Shown in pieces: positions 1-12,100 of a stretch of 64,000 bases of DNA (positions are counted from its first letter, which is position 1; every line of letters begins with the position of its first letter). The position numbers and the translations under genes are program-made. Location: positions 11,650 through 75,649 of the forward strand of contig CAMJIA010000003.1 in NCBI GenBank assembly GCA_946405695.1, written 5' to 3'. The notes under the pieces were generated by a model. The model was given only the letters and a program-made list of their open reading frames with translations, was not told where the DNA came from and did not search any database. This DNA is from an uncultured Prevotellaceae bacterium (GTDB lineage: Bacteria; Bacteroidota; Bacteroidia; Bacteroidales; Bacteroidaceae).

Positions 1-949
1 TCAACTTATAAATGACATCATTGCTATTCTTTCCATAATATCTGAATTTCATGATGAAATCACAACGCTCAAGATTGTTAAGCATCTTTGCAAGTCGCTT
101 CCCATCTATTGAGGTCGTTTTCGCAATCTCACTACTTGTCATTCCGCAACGTCGCTCTGCTAACAATCGTACAATGTCCACGTACTTATCGGCATTGGTA
201 AACAGGGCATTGTAAAGTTCATCAAACTCCAATCTGAGTGCTCCACCACGTGCAAAGCAAAGCCTGTCAACATTCTGTGCAAGACTTTCTTTGGTGTCCA
301 AAAGACTCAAATAGAACGGAACTCCGCCAAAGAACATATAGCACTGTGCTATCTGGAACCTGTCCCACAAGCATCCATGGCCCTGCAGATACTGCTCGGT
401 CTCATTCAAAGTAAATGGGCGAAGGTATATCTGGCAGGTGATACGGGCATGAAGGCCTCCCTGATTCTCCACAAGATTGTCAATCATCCATGATGTGGCT
501 GAACCGCTGGCAATAAACATAATGTCTTTACGGCGCGCTGCCCATCCATTCCAGAAATTTTCAAATGCCTCTGTGAAGTTGGAACGCAGTGAGTCTATCC
601 AGGGCATTTCATCGATAAACACCACTTTCTTCCTCGTTGGCGGTAAAGATTCAAGATATTCCTCCAACGTGTCAAACGCATCAAACCAGTCGACAAACTT
701 TCTCATGACTCGCTCATTCATTGCCTTTTTTAATGTCTTGGCAAAATTCCGAAGCTGAATACGTTGTGATAGTTTATGGCCACCTACAAAGGTGAAGTCA
801 TACGTTTCATTGAAGAATTGGTCCACCAGGAATGTTTTACCCACACGTCTCCGCCCATAGACGATGACAAGTTCTGAACGATCAGAGTCCAAGCATCGTT
901 GTAACTCTGCCATTTCACTATCTCTACCTATAATATTGCGATTTTCCAT
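1..949 (-). CDS. AAA-family ATP-binding protein (archaeal-type ATPase/DUF234 family), 3' end outside window
   Basis: Read on the minus strand, an open frame starts at the ATG complementary to 947-949 and runs through position 1, giving 316 visible codons with no stop, so the C terminus is cut by the window edge. It begins MENRNIIGRDSEMAEL. It shows a Walker A at residues 31-39 (YGRRRVGKT) and a Walker B ending in VVFIDE at residues 109-114. A winged-helix-like region (AERRCGMTSSEIAKTTSIDG) lies towards the end. This order is typical of the ATPases often annotated 'ATP-binding protein, DUF234' that are common in Bacteroidota genomes; their cellular role is unknown. It lies directly downstream of an integrase gene on the same strand but has its own -7 element, so it is probably cargo of, or neighbour to, a mobile element rather than co-transcribed. 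Family assignment is firm; function is not. Confidence 0.85.
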   Translation of the reverse strand, partial: MENRNIIGRDSEMAELQRCLDSDRSELVIVYGRRRVGKTFLVDQFFNETYDFTFVGGHKLSQRIQLRNFAKTLKKAMNERVMRKFVDWFDAFDTLEEYLESLPPTRKKVVFIDEMPWIDSLRSNFTEAFENFWNGWAARRKDIMFIASGSATSWMIDNLVENQGGLHARITCQIYLRPFTLNETEQYLQGHGCLWDRFQIAQCYMFFGGVPFYLSLLDTKESLAQNVDRLCFARGGALRLEFDELYNALFTNADKYVDIVRLLAERRCGMTSSEIAKTTSIDGKRLAKMLNNLERCDFIMKFRYYGKNSNDVIYKL

Positions 950-974
950 AAGCTCACCTTTTTAATAACTGCTG

Positions 975-982
975 CAAAGATA
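975..982 (-). promoter_or_regulatory. -7 promoter element of the AAA ATPase gene
   Basis: The plus strand reads CAAAGATA, i.e. TATCTTTG on the minus strand, an exact match to the Bacteroidota -7 consensus TAnnTTTG. It lies 26 bp upstream of the ATPase ATG. No well-spaced -33 TTTG was seen. Confidence 0.5.
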
Positions 983-992
983 CAACTAATTT

Positions 993-1058
993 CCAAAAAA
1001 TAGCACGAAATCCAACTTTTTTCTTATACTTTTTTGGTAAAAAAGTTGTTTTTCGTGC
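993..1058 (-). terminator. Strong intrinsic terminator downstream of the integrase
   Basis: Inverted arms at 1003-1022 and 1039-1058 match in 18 of 20 positions around a 16-nt loop. On the minus strand the hairpin is followed by a T-run (complement of 995-1000). It lies about 50 bp past the integrase stop codon and ahead of the ATPase promoter, separating the two units. Confidence 0.75.
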
Positions 1059-1107
1059 ATATTTTCATCATTTGACTGGTTGACAGTTGAAACCGCTTAG
1101 TGTTTTT

Positions 1108-2583
1108 CTACTTGTCAACCTGTTTTTTCGCTTCCATAGCAGCCTTAATCTTATCGCCTACTCTTTGGGCCTGCTCCGAGATGCCTATCCGGATGTAGCC
1201 CTCAAAGTTCTTCTGCGACTCGTGGCCGGTTATACTACGGAGTTCCAGGTCCGACAGCACACCTAATTTATATAGGTTAGTGGTACCGCTCCTTCGTGCC
1301 GTATGTGAGCATATCAGTTCGTATTTGGAACGCACAACTTCACCATGCTTGTTCCTTTCAAAAAGAGGGGAACCATTTCTAATCTTGGCCCATTTATCCA
1401 GTTTGTGAAACCACTTACGTTCGTTTTCCGTAAACTTGATGCCTTTGTTCTTCTTTTCCAGCAGCTTTTCATAGGTATTCTCCGACCGTTTCTCCACAGT
1501 CGTCAATACCGTTACATACTTTTCACGAAAAGAGGGAACGGTTTTTGACAACTCATACCCTACAGCCTTAATCTTCAAATTCATTTTCTGAACATCTATT
1601 TCTGGGAAGTCGTAATGATACTTTTCACAGAGTTCATAGACGCGATCATCGAAAATAGGCACTTCTACCTTCTTTTTAGTCTTCTTCTGCGTCAAAGTAA
1701 TCAAGCCGCTTTTATTATAGGTGATGAAATTCTCTTCCCTCAACTTGCAGTAGTCGCTATAACGCTGGCAACTAAAGTAACCCAGCAGGAAGATATCACG
1801 AACGATTTCATTGTCGCCTGTAAGTTCCAGCGCATACATAGCATCAATCTCCTCGTCTGTCAGGTATATCTCTGCTCGCTTGTCTATCTCCTTTACTGCT
1901 TTGTCTTTCCAGACTCTCAGGGAAACGGCATTCTTGTTGTAACCCTCCATGGCTGCAAGATTGCAGAGTTTACGAAAACAGGAAACCTTTTTATTGATGG
2001 TGTTCGACATATACCCTTGCTTCAGCAGATAAAGCGTAAACCTATCTGCAAAAGGTTTGTCAATATCATCAAATGGAATGTCTTTCTTGCAATATTCCTT
2101 TAGATTCTCGCCAAATGCTTTCCATACGACAACTGTGCCAGGAGAATAGTCGGAATTGTTGCCGTGACGGATGGACCCATCTGAGATTCCTGCATAGAAA
2201 TAATCAAAGAAGCCCAATACTGTTGTCCTTGACCTTGCAGTGGCAACCTTTGCTACTTGCTGGATTTCCTCTACGGTGCCATTGACAATGGCAGATAAAG
2301 CCTGCTCAATAATGGCCTTGTCTTCCTTTGTATTTATTTTGTTCTCGGCATAAAGCGTGTCAATGGTCTTTGTTGCCTTCATTTGCAGATCATGGACTTT
2401 AGCTCCTTCTTCAGTATTCTCATAACGTCGCATAGCCGCAAGGCTCTTTTGCGCCTTATTCCACTCTTGTATATCTACACGTATGCCCGTACATATATAC
2501 ATCTGCATTCCATTGCGTCTTATTTTGGTATAAAGGGGAGACTCCCCCGTTTCTCTTTTCGTTCTAAGAAAAAATTGTGCCAT
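1108..2583 (-). CDS. Tyrosine recombinase / site-specific integrase (Bacteroidota mobile-element type)
   Basis: Catalyses site-specific strand exchange for integration and excision of a mobile element. The 491-residue protein has an N-terminal arm-type DNA-binding domain (about 1-100), a SAM-like core-binding domain (about 120-225) and a C-terminal catalytic domain. The catalytic set can be read: Arg274 (in SCQRYSDY), His427 and Arg430 (in HTARRSG), His454 (in ITGHES) and the nucleophile Tyr463 (in FEGYI). All are present, so the enzyme looks intact. Length and layout fit the integrases of conjugative and mobilizable elements in Bacteroides/Prevotella. No excisionase, relaxase or transfer gene is visible, so the rest of the element, if any, lies left of the window. 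The promoter region carries repeated octamers that may be its own binding sites. Confidence 0.93.
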   Translation of the reverse strand: MAQFFLRTKRETGESPLYTKIRRNGMQMYICTGIRVDIQEWNKAQKSLAAMRRYENTEEGAKVHDLQMKATKTIDTLYAENKINTKEDKAIIEQALSAIVNGTVEEIQQVAKVATARSRTTVLGFFDYFYAGISDGSIRHGNNSDYSPGTVVVWKAFGENLKEYCKKDIPFDDIDKPFADRFTLYLLKQGYMSNTINKKVSCFRKLCNLAAMEGYNKNAVSLRVWKDKAVKEIDKRAEIYLTDEEIDAMYALELTGDNEIVRDIFLLGYFSCQRYSDYCKLREENFITYNKSGLITLTQKKTKKKVEVPIFDDRVYELCEKYHYDFPEIDVQKMNLKIKAVGYELSKTVPSFREKYVTVLTTVEKRSENTYEKLLEKKNKGIKFTENERKWFHKLDKWAKIRNGSPLFERNKHGEVVRSKYELICSHTARRSGTTNLYKLGVLSDLELRSITGHESQKNFEGYIRIGISEQAQRVGDKIKAAMEAKKQVDK

Positions 2584-2600
2584 AACTTATACGTTTAACT

Positions 2601-2649
2601 GGGTGCAAAGATACACATTATCTCCGAAAGTTGCACCCAATTTGCACCC
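2601..2649. promoter_or_regulatory. Integrase promoter with three TTGCACCC octamers
   Basis: A minus-strand -7 element TATCTTTG (plus CAAAGATA, 2606-2613) lies 23 bp from the integrase ATG. Around it are one inverted octamer, GGGTGCAA (2601-2608), and two direct copies, TTGCACCC (2631-2638 and 2642-2649, 11-bp period). The copies overlap or flank the promoter as an operator or recombinase arm sites would. The function is inferred. Confidence 0.5.
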
Positions 2650-2789
2650 GTTTTTTGAAAGTTAGCGAAATTTTAACTTTTGAACACTTTTCTAACATTG
2701 TTTATAACTTATTGTTTTTCAGTTTCTTATGATTCCAAAAGATTTCTACAGATTTCATCTTCTTAAATCCAAGCCCATCCTGAAGCGCA

Positions 2790-2824
2790 AGAGTCCCAAG
2801 CGAAAGTTTGGGACTCTATTTTTT
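2790..2824 (+). terminator. Orphan intrinsic terminator
   Basis: Arms 2790-2799 and 2808-2817 (AGAGTCCCAA / TTGGGACTCT) are perfectly complementary around an 8-nt loop and are followed by ATTTTTTG on the plus strand. The T-run makes it a plus-strand terminator, yet no plus-strand gene lies to its left within 2.7 kb. It could also close the phosphatase stub on the minus strand, but no T-run is seen there. Confidence 0.6.
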
Positions 2825-2826
2825 GC

Positions 2827-3069
2827 TTAAAGGTGAGAGGTGATAACCAGCAGCGTAATATCGTCTGCCTGCTCGGCTTCCCCGATAAATGCCTTCACTT
2901 CCGCCAGCAGGTTCTCAACAGGCAACGAAGTGTCAGAAAGCGCCTTCACTCGTTCAACGATTTTCTTCCACCCCTCCATATCCAGCATTTCCAGGTTATT
3001 GTTAAGTGCCTCCGTGATTCCGTCCGTATAGATCGTTATTTTGCAAAAATTAATACTTTCGCTCAGCAT
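2827..3069 (-). pseudogene. C-terminal remnant of a SpoIIE/PP2C-type serine phosphatase
   Basis: The 80-residue frame contains the end of a PPM/SpoIIE phosphatase domain: the metal-site motif IYTDGITEA near residue 13 and the closing motif EAEQADDITLLVI near the C terminus. Complete family members need about 200 further residues upstream, including the first metal-binding aspartates. Here the sequence upstream is replaced by the promoter region of the divergent giant gene. The ATG at 3067-3069 gives a formal ORF, but nine non-homologous residues precede the conserved part. I read this as a decayed gene end rather than a functional small protein. The phosphatase stub and the neighbouring orphan terminator suggest a rearrangement at this spot. 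Confidence 0.75.
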
Positions 3070-3126
3070 TTGTGTTAAAAATTACAAAAGTCCACCTTAA
3101 TATATACTAGTTTTTGTTTTTTTTTA

Positions 3127-3134
3127 TACTTTTG
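3127..3134 (+). promoter_or_regulatory. -7 promoter element of the giant surface-protein gene
   Basis: TACTTTTG matches TAnnTTTG and lies 35 bp ahead of the ATG at 3170. The surrounding DNA is A/T rich. The nearest TTTG upstream (3113-3116) is only 10 bp away, too close for a normal -33, so a clear -33 is missing. Confidence 0.5.
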
Positions 3135-3169
3135 TCCTATTATAACCAATACTATACATATTATGAGAT

Positions 3170-6100
3170 ATGATGAAACAGATATTCAACACTAACCGAT
3201 GGCTGCAGCTGATGCTGCTGACAGCCGTGTGTATGTTCCTGCCCTCGCAGCGGATAGCGGCAACTGAGAGCCTGTTTACAGAGGTGAAGGTCGTGGGTTA
3301 TGACTCTAGTGACGGCTGGGAGCGATTCCCCAGCTGGAACTATAAGGAGCGGGATCTGAACGACGGTGCCGGCGGACAGTACATCTACCTGCTGTATAAG
3401 AAGAAGGATAATCCGGACCCCGGCGACTTCATCACCGGCTTCCGCATTCTGAATACAGACACATGGGACGTTCCTGACACGATGGAAGAGGACGGAGTGG
3501 AATGGCACCTCGCCCCCTATGATGGTGAAGGTAACTTCAAGGCCAGCAAGGGCGACCTGAACAGTGGTACCGGCGGAAGGTGCATCTATCTGTATTATAC
3601 AAAGACACCGTTTGCCAACCATCGTGCCGTGAAGAGCGTCTGGTTCACTTCAGACAAGGCCGGCAGCGTGAGCGGTGTGGACCTGAACGCTGGTGCCGGT
3701 GGCGACTACATCTATATGCATGTGGGCTACTTGTACGAGGACGAGGCTGAGTTCGGTGACCCCTCGTCAGCTTTCAGCTACCATGCTTCCGGTCGCGGCA
3801 GCATGCACTTCAAGCTGATGACGTCGACCTATGAAGACTACCGTACGATGCATGATGCCACCTTCTGGCTGAAGGACGAGCAGGGTGACTCGATACCGAT
3901 GTTCTGGTTCAACGAGACGTCGAGCGATTCAAAGAAAGACTTTGTGAAGACGTATTTCAAGAACCTGAAGGCAGGAGAGTCCACGCTCTTCCTCACCAAC
4001 TCGGTGCAGTATTCGCCGAAATATGCGCTCATTACCGGTGACGACGACCAGCAGTTCGACCACTACCGCGACACTGGCAAGGGCGACACGTCAGGCAACG
4101 GCTTTGCAGAGCTGGAATGGTTCTATCCGGCAAGCCTGGCAGGACAGAGCTACACGCTGTGTATCAGCGCCCTGCTGTATTACAGGATAGGAGATGACAC
4201 CTTCACAAGGGCATATTCCAAGGAGATTGGCTCCATCGCCTTCGATGAGGTGACGTTCCAGACCTTCGATGCCGTGCCGGGAACGGACGCTGGCGAAGAA
4301 AGCATGGTGAAGATACCTTGTATCAGCAACTATCCCATAGACTGGCTTTCTGCCTCCTATATCGATGCCTACGGTGCTTGGAAAAAGATGCCTGCCGTCA
4401 AGGTAGAAAACAACTCGTATGCAGGGTTTATCCTGTTGCCTGCCACAGAGCCTCACGACAGTGTGACGATTACTGCCAACATCATCACGGCTACATGGGA
4501 TAAGTCAAAATTGGGCGATGCCAACTGGCCTACCGACAATAAGAACAAGCTAACACTGGTGCTTGACAGCGTGCCGATGCTGCACAACGCACAGATGCTA
4601 ACAGCCGACGTGGACAGCCTCGGTAGCGTGGTGCTACAGTGGAAAGTCAGCAGTCCGCAGTATTTTGACATCCTGGAGTCTGACCAGTTCCTCGTACAGC
4701 GTTCGCTGACTGGTAAGTTGGACGACTATAAGAGTATCGGTAGTGTGATGCTTGACACGGGACAAGAGGATTACACCTTCAAGGACTCGTTGTTCATTTC
4801 CAGTCTAAAACCTGAACTGATAGACAGCGTATTAGGCGTGCCGCTGGTGCGCTACCGCATAGTGCGTGCTGCTACGCTGCAACTGTGGGGTACGGAAAAG
4901 AACCCCGCCATCAGCTATGTACAGCCGCAGATAGCCACCCTTTCACTGTTGCAGCCCACCCATGCCACTGCCGACTGGAGCAATCGTGAGGAGTCGAAGA
5001 TATTGGTGAAGTGGAACTATCTGAAGAACGACCTTTCGCACACCTACGTCTGGGACACTCGTGCCGAAATGCGTATGGAGATAGAGATGACCAACCGCGA
5101 TGGCAAGGCTGTCGGCAAGAGTACACAGGTGCTTACTCCCGCCCAGATAGCTGCTGGTCAGATGGAAGTCACGCTGCACCAGTCGTGCGTTTACTATAAT
5201 ATTACCTTAGTGACCGAGGCAAAGAACTCGCCCATCGGTCAGGGTACTGGCGGTGTGCTGCTGAACATCGCCTCCAAGGAAGACTATGACAAGTTCAGAA
5301 CGCGCGTCAGCAATGGTGAAACAGAACTGAACGCCATTCTCACCACCAACATCTCGGCAGAAACCGATGTGTTGTCAAACAGCAGCTCCAAGCCGTATAC
5401 CGGCAATTTCAACGGTAACGGCTATCATATGTACTTCAATATCACCAGCTATGACAAGAACTACCTTGCCCCATTTGTTCATGTAGGCAACGGCTTCGTC
5501 GTAACGAACCTGAAGACCACAGGAACACTGGCATCCAACAATAAGTATGTTTCCGGACTGGTGGCCCACACCGTTAACGGTGTCGCCAGCATCGAGAACT
5601 GCACATCGTCTATCTTTATCTCAGCCAAAGGTACAGGCGACGCTACCCACGGCGGTTTGGTCGCTTTACAGTCGTCCTCGGGACTATATATCAGCAACAG
5701 CATGATGAATGGTCGGATAGAAATGGGCAAGAGAAGCTACGCCGGTGGTATGGTGGGGTGGCGCGACAGCACTGTGATGGCAAGGTTGAGCAACTGCTAC
5801 ACTACTGGTGAAGGCACAGCCACCAGCTACTGCTACACATTCGCACGCCATCGGAACAACCTGTTGACATTCCTCGAAGACTGCTCCTACAGGAATAAGT
5901 TCGGCGAGGCACAGGGCATGCAGGCATACACACCTCCTGTCAATGCATGCTGGCAGAGCGGCAAGCCTGCTGTTCAACAGGTAGCCTTCTCAACCCCAGT
6001 AACGGGAACGACAACTGAAGTACTGGTTCCTGCATCGAAGTTCTACTATGAGAACAACGGCAAACTGGTGAAGTCATCGCTCTCTGCCCAACCATTGCAG

Positions 6101-9100
6101 TGCTCCGTGCTGCTGGAATGGGCTACCGACGGTGGTGCCATCGACTACTTCATCGTGCGCCGTCGCGACCAAGCCAAGGGTGCCGACGAGTGGGAAATCA
6201 TTGCCAACGACCTAACGGAGACCCGTTATGAAGACAAGACCACAGCACCCCGTCATATCTACGACTACTGTGTGCTGGCCGCCAACGACTGTCAAGGTGT
6301 GACCTATCAGTCGACAGACACCATCCCCGGCTTCTGCGCCAAGACAGGTACTGTGGAGGGCTATGTGCGCTTCCCCGACGGTTCTGGCATTGCCGGAGTC
6401 ACGGTGAACATCAGTTCTACCGATGAGGCAGTAAGCGTGCAGGAGACTGCCAAGACTGATGAGAGCGGTTACTTCCGCAAGGAAGGACTGCCTTACTACG
6501 GTGAGGACTTCTCAGGTTCCTATCGCATCGCTCCCAACTTGAACGGCTATTCGGAAATCCGCAACATCACCTTCGGCACAGAGCCTGGTTCTAACCTGAT
6601 AGGTAATGTAGAGTTCTACGTGGAGGACAATGTGAAGTTCTCCGGCTTCGTGCTCTACAACGGCACCAGCATCCCTGTCAACGGTGTCTCGTTCTATGTC
6701 GACGGACGAGAGGTACGCACTGCCGAAGGACCTGTCACCACCGACTTCGAGGGTAAGTTCTCCTTCCGCATGTTGCCTGGCGACCATATCGTACAGGTCA
6801 GGAAGGCCGGTCACATCTTCTATCAGAAAGGCTATTACTTTGAGGGTAACGATACGATGCAGATGGTACACCACTTCGACGTTGACAAGGCAGGTGTCTA
6901 TTTCTACGATGACACCCGTGTGAAGCTCATCGGACGCATAGCTGGTGGTAAAGACCAGGAAGCCATCCCATTGGACAACTCGCTGAGCCATAACAATCTG
7001 GGCGACGACCTGCAGATGGTCTTCACCTTAGAGGGCGACCGCGCCTCCCGACTGGTCTGGGACATCCAGAACAGCCAGCTCAAGGAGCGCGACGAGGTAT
7101 TCCACCATCCTACCCACGACGATAACGACTACCAGACACAGGTGCACACCACGCTCTATCGCAAGGTGGTGAAACCTGATGTACGCACAGGTGAGTACGA
7201 GCTCTACCTGCCGCCAGTGAAGTGGAAGATTGAGCAGATTACCGCCAAGGGCTATGCTACCCTGTTCCAGGACGGACACACCAGTGACGTGCTCGACCTG
7301 AGCGACTCGCTGACACTGCACACCGATACCATCCAAGGTGAGTGGTACAGCAAGAGCGGCGACGCGGTGAAGGAAGTCGAGGTGAAGTATCACGCTCAGT
7401 ACAACCGCATCTACCATGCACCTGTCAGCATCGGTTACAAACAGGTCACCTACGACACCTTCGACTATCTGGGCAACCGCTACTACACGGCGAAGAGCCT
7501 GGACGGCACCTCCGCCAAGATAGAGCTGGTACGTCCCGTCAGAAAGGAAGGCTGGCCTGTCGGACACAGAGACTCGTTGCGTGCTGACTACACCTTCGGA
7601 TACCCCGTCTTCAATATTGAGCGCAAGTATCCGCTGAAGATAGCCGCTACCGAGCGTTACTACTATAACAACTACGAGAAGAGCGACACGGTGGATGTTG
7701 TTCGTTTGTCGGGCGGTAAGGTAACCATCCGCAACGGTTTCGTCAGCAGTACGCACATGGAAACAGTAGAACTCGACAGCGTGGGTGAGTATCTCTATCA
7801 GCTGGAAGCCAAGCAGATACCTTATATGACTACTGGCGAAGAGGCTTTGCGCACCATGACCATGACCCTGGAGATGGCTGGCACTCACTATGAGGCAGAA
7901 CCTATACGCGCATACATTCTGAACATCTTTGCACAGCCAGGAAGCAATGACATGCTGAGTAAGGAACTCCCCGTACTGGTCGATGTGCTGCGCGACCCAC
8001 CAGGCAGCGGTTCCAGCGCTACGCTGGCCAAGGGCTCTACACTGACCGCAGGCTTCCAACTCGACGTCACTTCAAAGATTGGTGTACGCTTAGACCTTGG
8101 ATTCGGTACTGATTTTGACACCTGGCAAGGTGTAGGGGCTGGTATATACAACAGCGCAAGCAACGTCTTCAATGTAGATGTTGACTTGGTATGGAACCAT
8201 TCGTCACAAGCCGCCTATTCATACAATATGACGTCGAATGTGGACATCTCTACCAGCAACAGCCCATATGTCGTGGGAGCTGATGGTGACGTGTATATTG
8301 GTCTGAATACCAACGTGCTGATGAAACCGGCAGTCGCCATTCGTGCTATTCCAGACAGCATCTACCAGCGTTCGCGCGGTGAAGAGGCGGCTGGCAGGCT
8401 GTTGGTCATCAAGAAAGGTGTCGACGCTGAGACGGGCGATCCCGTCTACCTGGTGCGCAGCACGACGACGGCAGTAGGTCAGGAGGTGCAGTCCACCTTT
8501 GCTCACTCGCAGACTTACATCTTGAGCCAATTGATACCAGAGTTGGCAAAGGAGTGCTATTCCCTGATGTTTACTGGCACGCGAGAAGAGGCCCAGCGTC
8601 AGGCCAATGCCACTGGTAAGGAGGTCTATCTGTCATTGCGCCAGCCTGATGATGAAGCCTTTGGACTGGTCAATACCAAGAAGAAGGTTACTCAGGGCGA
8701 CGAGACTTGGGAGTATTTCTATAACGACATTATCTTTGAGGCTGCAGAGGGCATCAACTACGTCATCATCAAGCCTAGCAGCGCTCCTGCGGGCAACGAC
8801 GACGACTTGGTGGCAGACTTCAGTCAGTCCATGCTGTACTGGGCAGCGATGATTGCCAAGAACGAGCGTGAGAAAGTGCAGGCATCGGACAAGCTGCAGA
8901 ACTTCGACGTCGACGGTGCTGCCGGCATGTCGTATAGCGAGGAGTTCGATAGCCAGTATCAGACAACCGATACCGATACCAATATTGCAACCACGCTAAC
9001 ATACAGCAATGATTTGCAAGGTTACTTTATCAGAGGTCTGAACTCCATGATGTCAACATCAATGAATTGGTTCTTTAGTAAATTATTCAAATATTTAATC

Positions 9101-12100
9101 AATAAGACCACTCTTGGCAGTGTTACTGATTATGGTGATGACGATGAAGACGATAATGACGATGACAATGGTCAAGATGATGAAATTAACATGCTTGGAC
9201 TTAACTGGCATTTCCACATACTGCCAGTCTTGGATCTTGACATCGTGCCACATTACTCCTCTACCGAGAAATTTACCCGCAAGGAGAGCTTCAACATCGC
9301 GATGGACCCCAGGAGTCACCTGAACTTCGACGTGTTCTATGCCGATGCTATCCCGACGGAACAAGAGGCCGTTAGCTGGGACAATGTGTTTGTGAATAAT
9401 AACTTCAATTATGAAGACAACTTGGTGATTGGTAACATCTTCAATAATAACAGTAATCTGACGAATAACACCAGACTCAAGCGTGGCTTTATCTACCGCA
9501 CTCGCAGCGGTGCCACCCAGCGCACGTGGGAGGACGAGCGTACCACCATATTCTATAATGCCGGTACGGTGCTCGATGCCCGCACGAAGAAGATTGAGAA
9601 CCCCATTATCTACCTCGACAAGCAGAGCGTGAGCGGTGTGCCCTTCGGAGAACCTGCCCGCTTCAAGGTGATGATGACCAACGAGAGTGAACAGCCAGAG
9701 GCTGCCTATCCGTACTTCGACCTCTACCTGGACGACAAGACCAACCCCAACGGTGCCAAGGTGCTGATGGACGGTATGCCGCTGACCAATTCCGGTCGAG
9801 TGATAGAGGCTACCCCAGGCGTGGTGACGACGAAGACCATTGAGGTCTATGCCGGCGAGGGCTTCGACTACGACAACCTGAAACTCTGTCTGATGTCACA
9901 GGGCGACCTCAGAACCTATCAGGAGGCCTCGTTCTCCGTACACTACCTGCAGACGGCAGGCGGTGTGGACATTGCGTCGCCAGGCGACAAGTGGATTATG
10001 AATACTGATGCGCCCTATGACGAGGACCGCGGATGGTATCTGCCTGTCATCATCAGCGGATTCGACCGCAACCAGCATAACTTCGACCACATCGAGTTCC
10101 AGTACAAGGAATCGGCACGTGGCGACGACTACTGGACGAACCTCTGTGCCTTCTATGCTGACTCGACCTACTATAAAGGAGCCAGCGGCACGAAGGAGAT
10201 GATTCCGTCGAACGGCAATATCACCACGAGGTTCTATGGCGAGGGAGTGGTCATGGAGAAAGGCTACGACCTGCGTGCCGTGCTGTTCTGCCGCAACGGC
10301 AACAGTTACCTGACCAGCAGTTCGAAGGTGCTCAGCGGTGTCAAGGATACGCGTCGTCCGCAGCTCTTCGACACGCCAGAACCCAAGGACGGCATCCTGG
10401 GAGCTGAAGACAACATCATCTTCAACTTCTCAGAGCCTATCGAGCACAACTACCTGCAGGTCACTACCAACTTCGAGGTGAAGGGCGAGACCAACGAGAC
10501 CATCATCGAGGAGAATCCTTCGCTGCTCTTCGACGGAGGAGGCAGTGCGGAGAGCGATGCGCGTCGCAACTTCTCCAGCAGGAACATCACGGTAGAGGTC
10601 ATGATCAAACCCGACGACACAGGCAAGGCAATGCCTATCTTCTCACACGGTCGCGACGGCAAACAGTTGCAGTTGTGGCTGACGGAGAACAAGACGCTGC
10701 GTGCCGTTGTGGACGACAGGGTGGTGGAAAGCAAGACACCATTGACCTTCAACGGCTTCAAGCGCGTGGCCATGGTGCTCAACAACGACAAACAAACGCT
10801 GAGCCTGTATGCCGACTCCCTGGAGGCTACGCTGGACAGCGTCGTCTATACCGGTAACGGTCCGCTCATCTACGGTGGTACCAACCAGGTGGACGTCAGC
10901 AAGCGCTCGTTCTACTCGGGTCGCATGCTGCAGGGTCGCGTCTGGAACCGCGCCATGGACCTCGTACTGCTCAACATGTATGGCAACAAGCTGCTGACGG
11001 GCTACGAGATGGGACTCATCGACTACTACCCCATGAACGAGGGTATGGGCGACTATGCCGAAGACGGTGCACAGGGCGCTCACCTGCGTCTGGACAATGT
11101 AGGATGGACCGTACCGCGCAGCATGTCGCTGCAGCTGGACTACAACAGAGTACAGGCCGACGGCTCGAAGGGCTTGCAGCTGAAGGAGGACTTCTTCTCG
11201 CGCGATGCCGACCAGGACTACACCCTGATGTTCTGGTTCAAGACCAATGTCAACGGACGCGGAGCCCTACTGAGCAACGGTTCGGGACGTACCACCGACG
11301 TGGAGCCTGCCGACAAGTTCTTCATCGGCTTCGAGGGTGACTCACTGAAGTACCGCGCCAACGGTCGGGAGTTCTTCCTGGGCAACGACTACAGCGACGA
11401 CAGGTGGCACCACTTCGCCCTGGCCATGAGCAAGGCTAGTCAGGTGGGTAGTGTCTACCTCGACTTCAAGCCGAAGGCACAGTTCTCTACCGAGCACATC
11501 GGTGGCATGGGCGGCAACCACTTCTACGTGGGTAACATGGTATGGAACGAACAGGGTCCTGACAGCGACAAGCGTCACCAGCAGAATGCACTGTCTGGAC
11601 GGATTGACGGACTGACGCTCTTCGAGCAGTCATTGCCGCCAGCCTTGATACAGCGCTATGGCGACAAGGGCCTGAGCGGTGAGGAGAAGGGCTTGAAGAC
11701 CTATCTTGACTTCTGTCGCCAGGAGCGTCAGAAGAATGGTGAGCTGCTACTGGAACCCTATGTCCTGAACAAGGTTATTCATCGCGACAATGATGGCAAC
11801 ATCAGTCAGCGCAACGATACAGTCTTCGTGCTCCATGCCGACAGCATCGTCGCCTACATCGACAAAGACAATGGTGCACCCATCCAGGCCTACGAGGAGC
11901 TGCGCGAGCTGAACTTCAGCTTCGTGGGTTCCAACCACCAGCTGATGGTCAATGTCAACGAACTGAACAGTCGCATCAACAAGCGCAGGGTTTATGTCAC
12001 CGTCAGCGACATTCCTGACGTGAACGGCAACATGATGGCATCGCCTGCTACGCTGGCCTTCTTCGTTGACCGCAACCCGTTGCGCTGGAGTCGTCGACAG

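Noticed and set aside
7028..8059. 343-codon antisense frame within the giant gene
   Set aside because: Shadow of the sense strand with no recognisable domain and no promoter.
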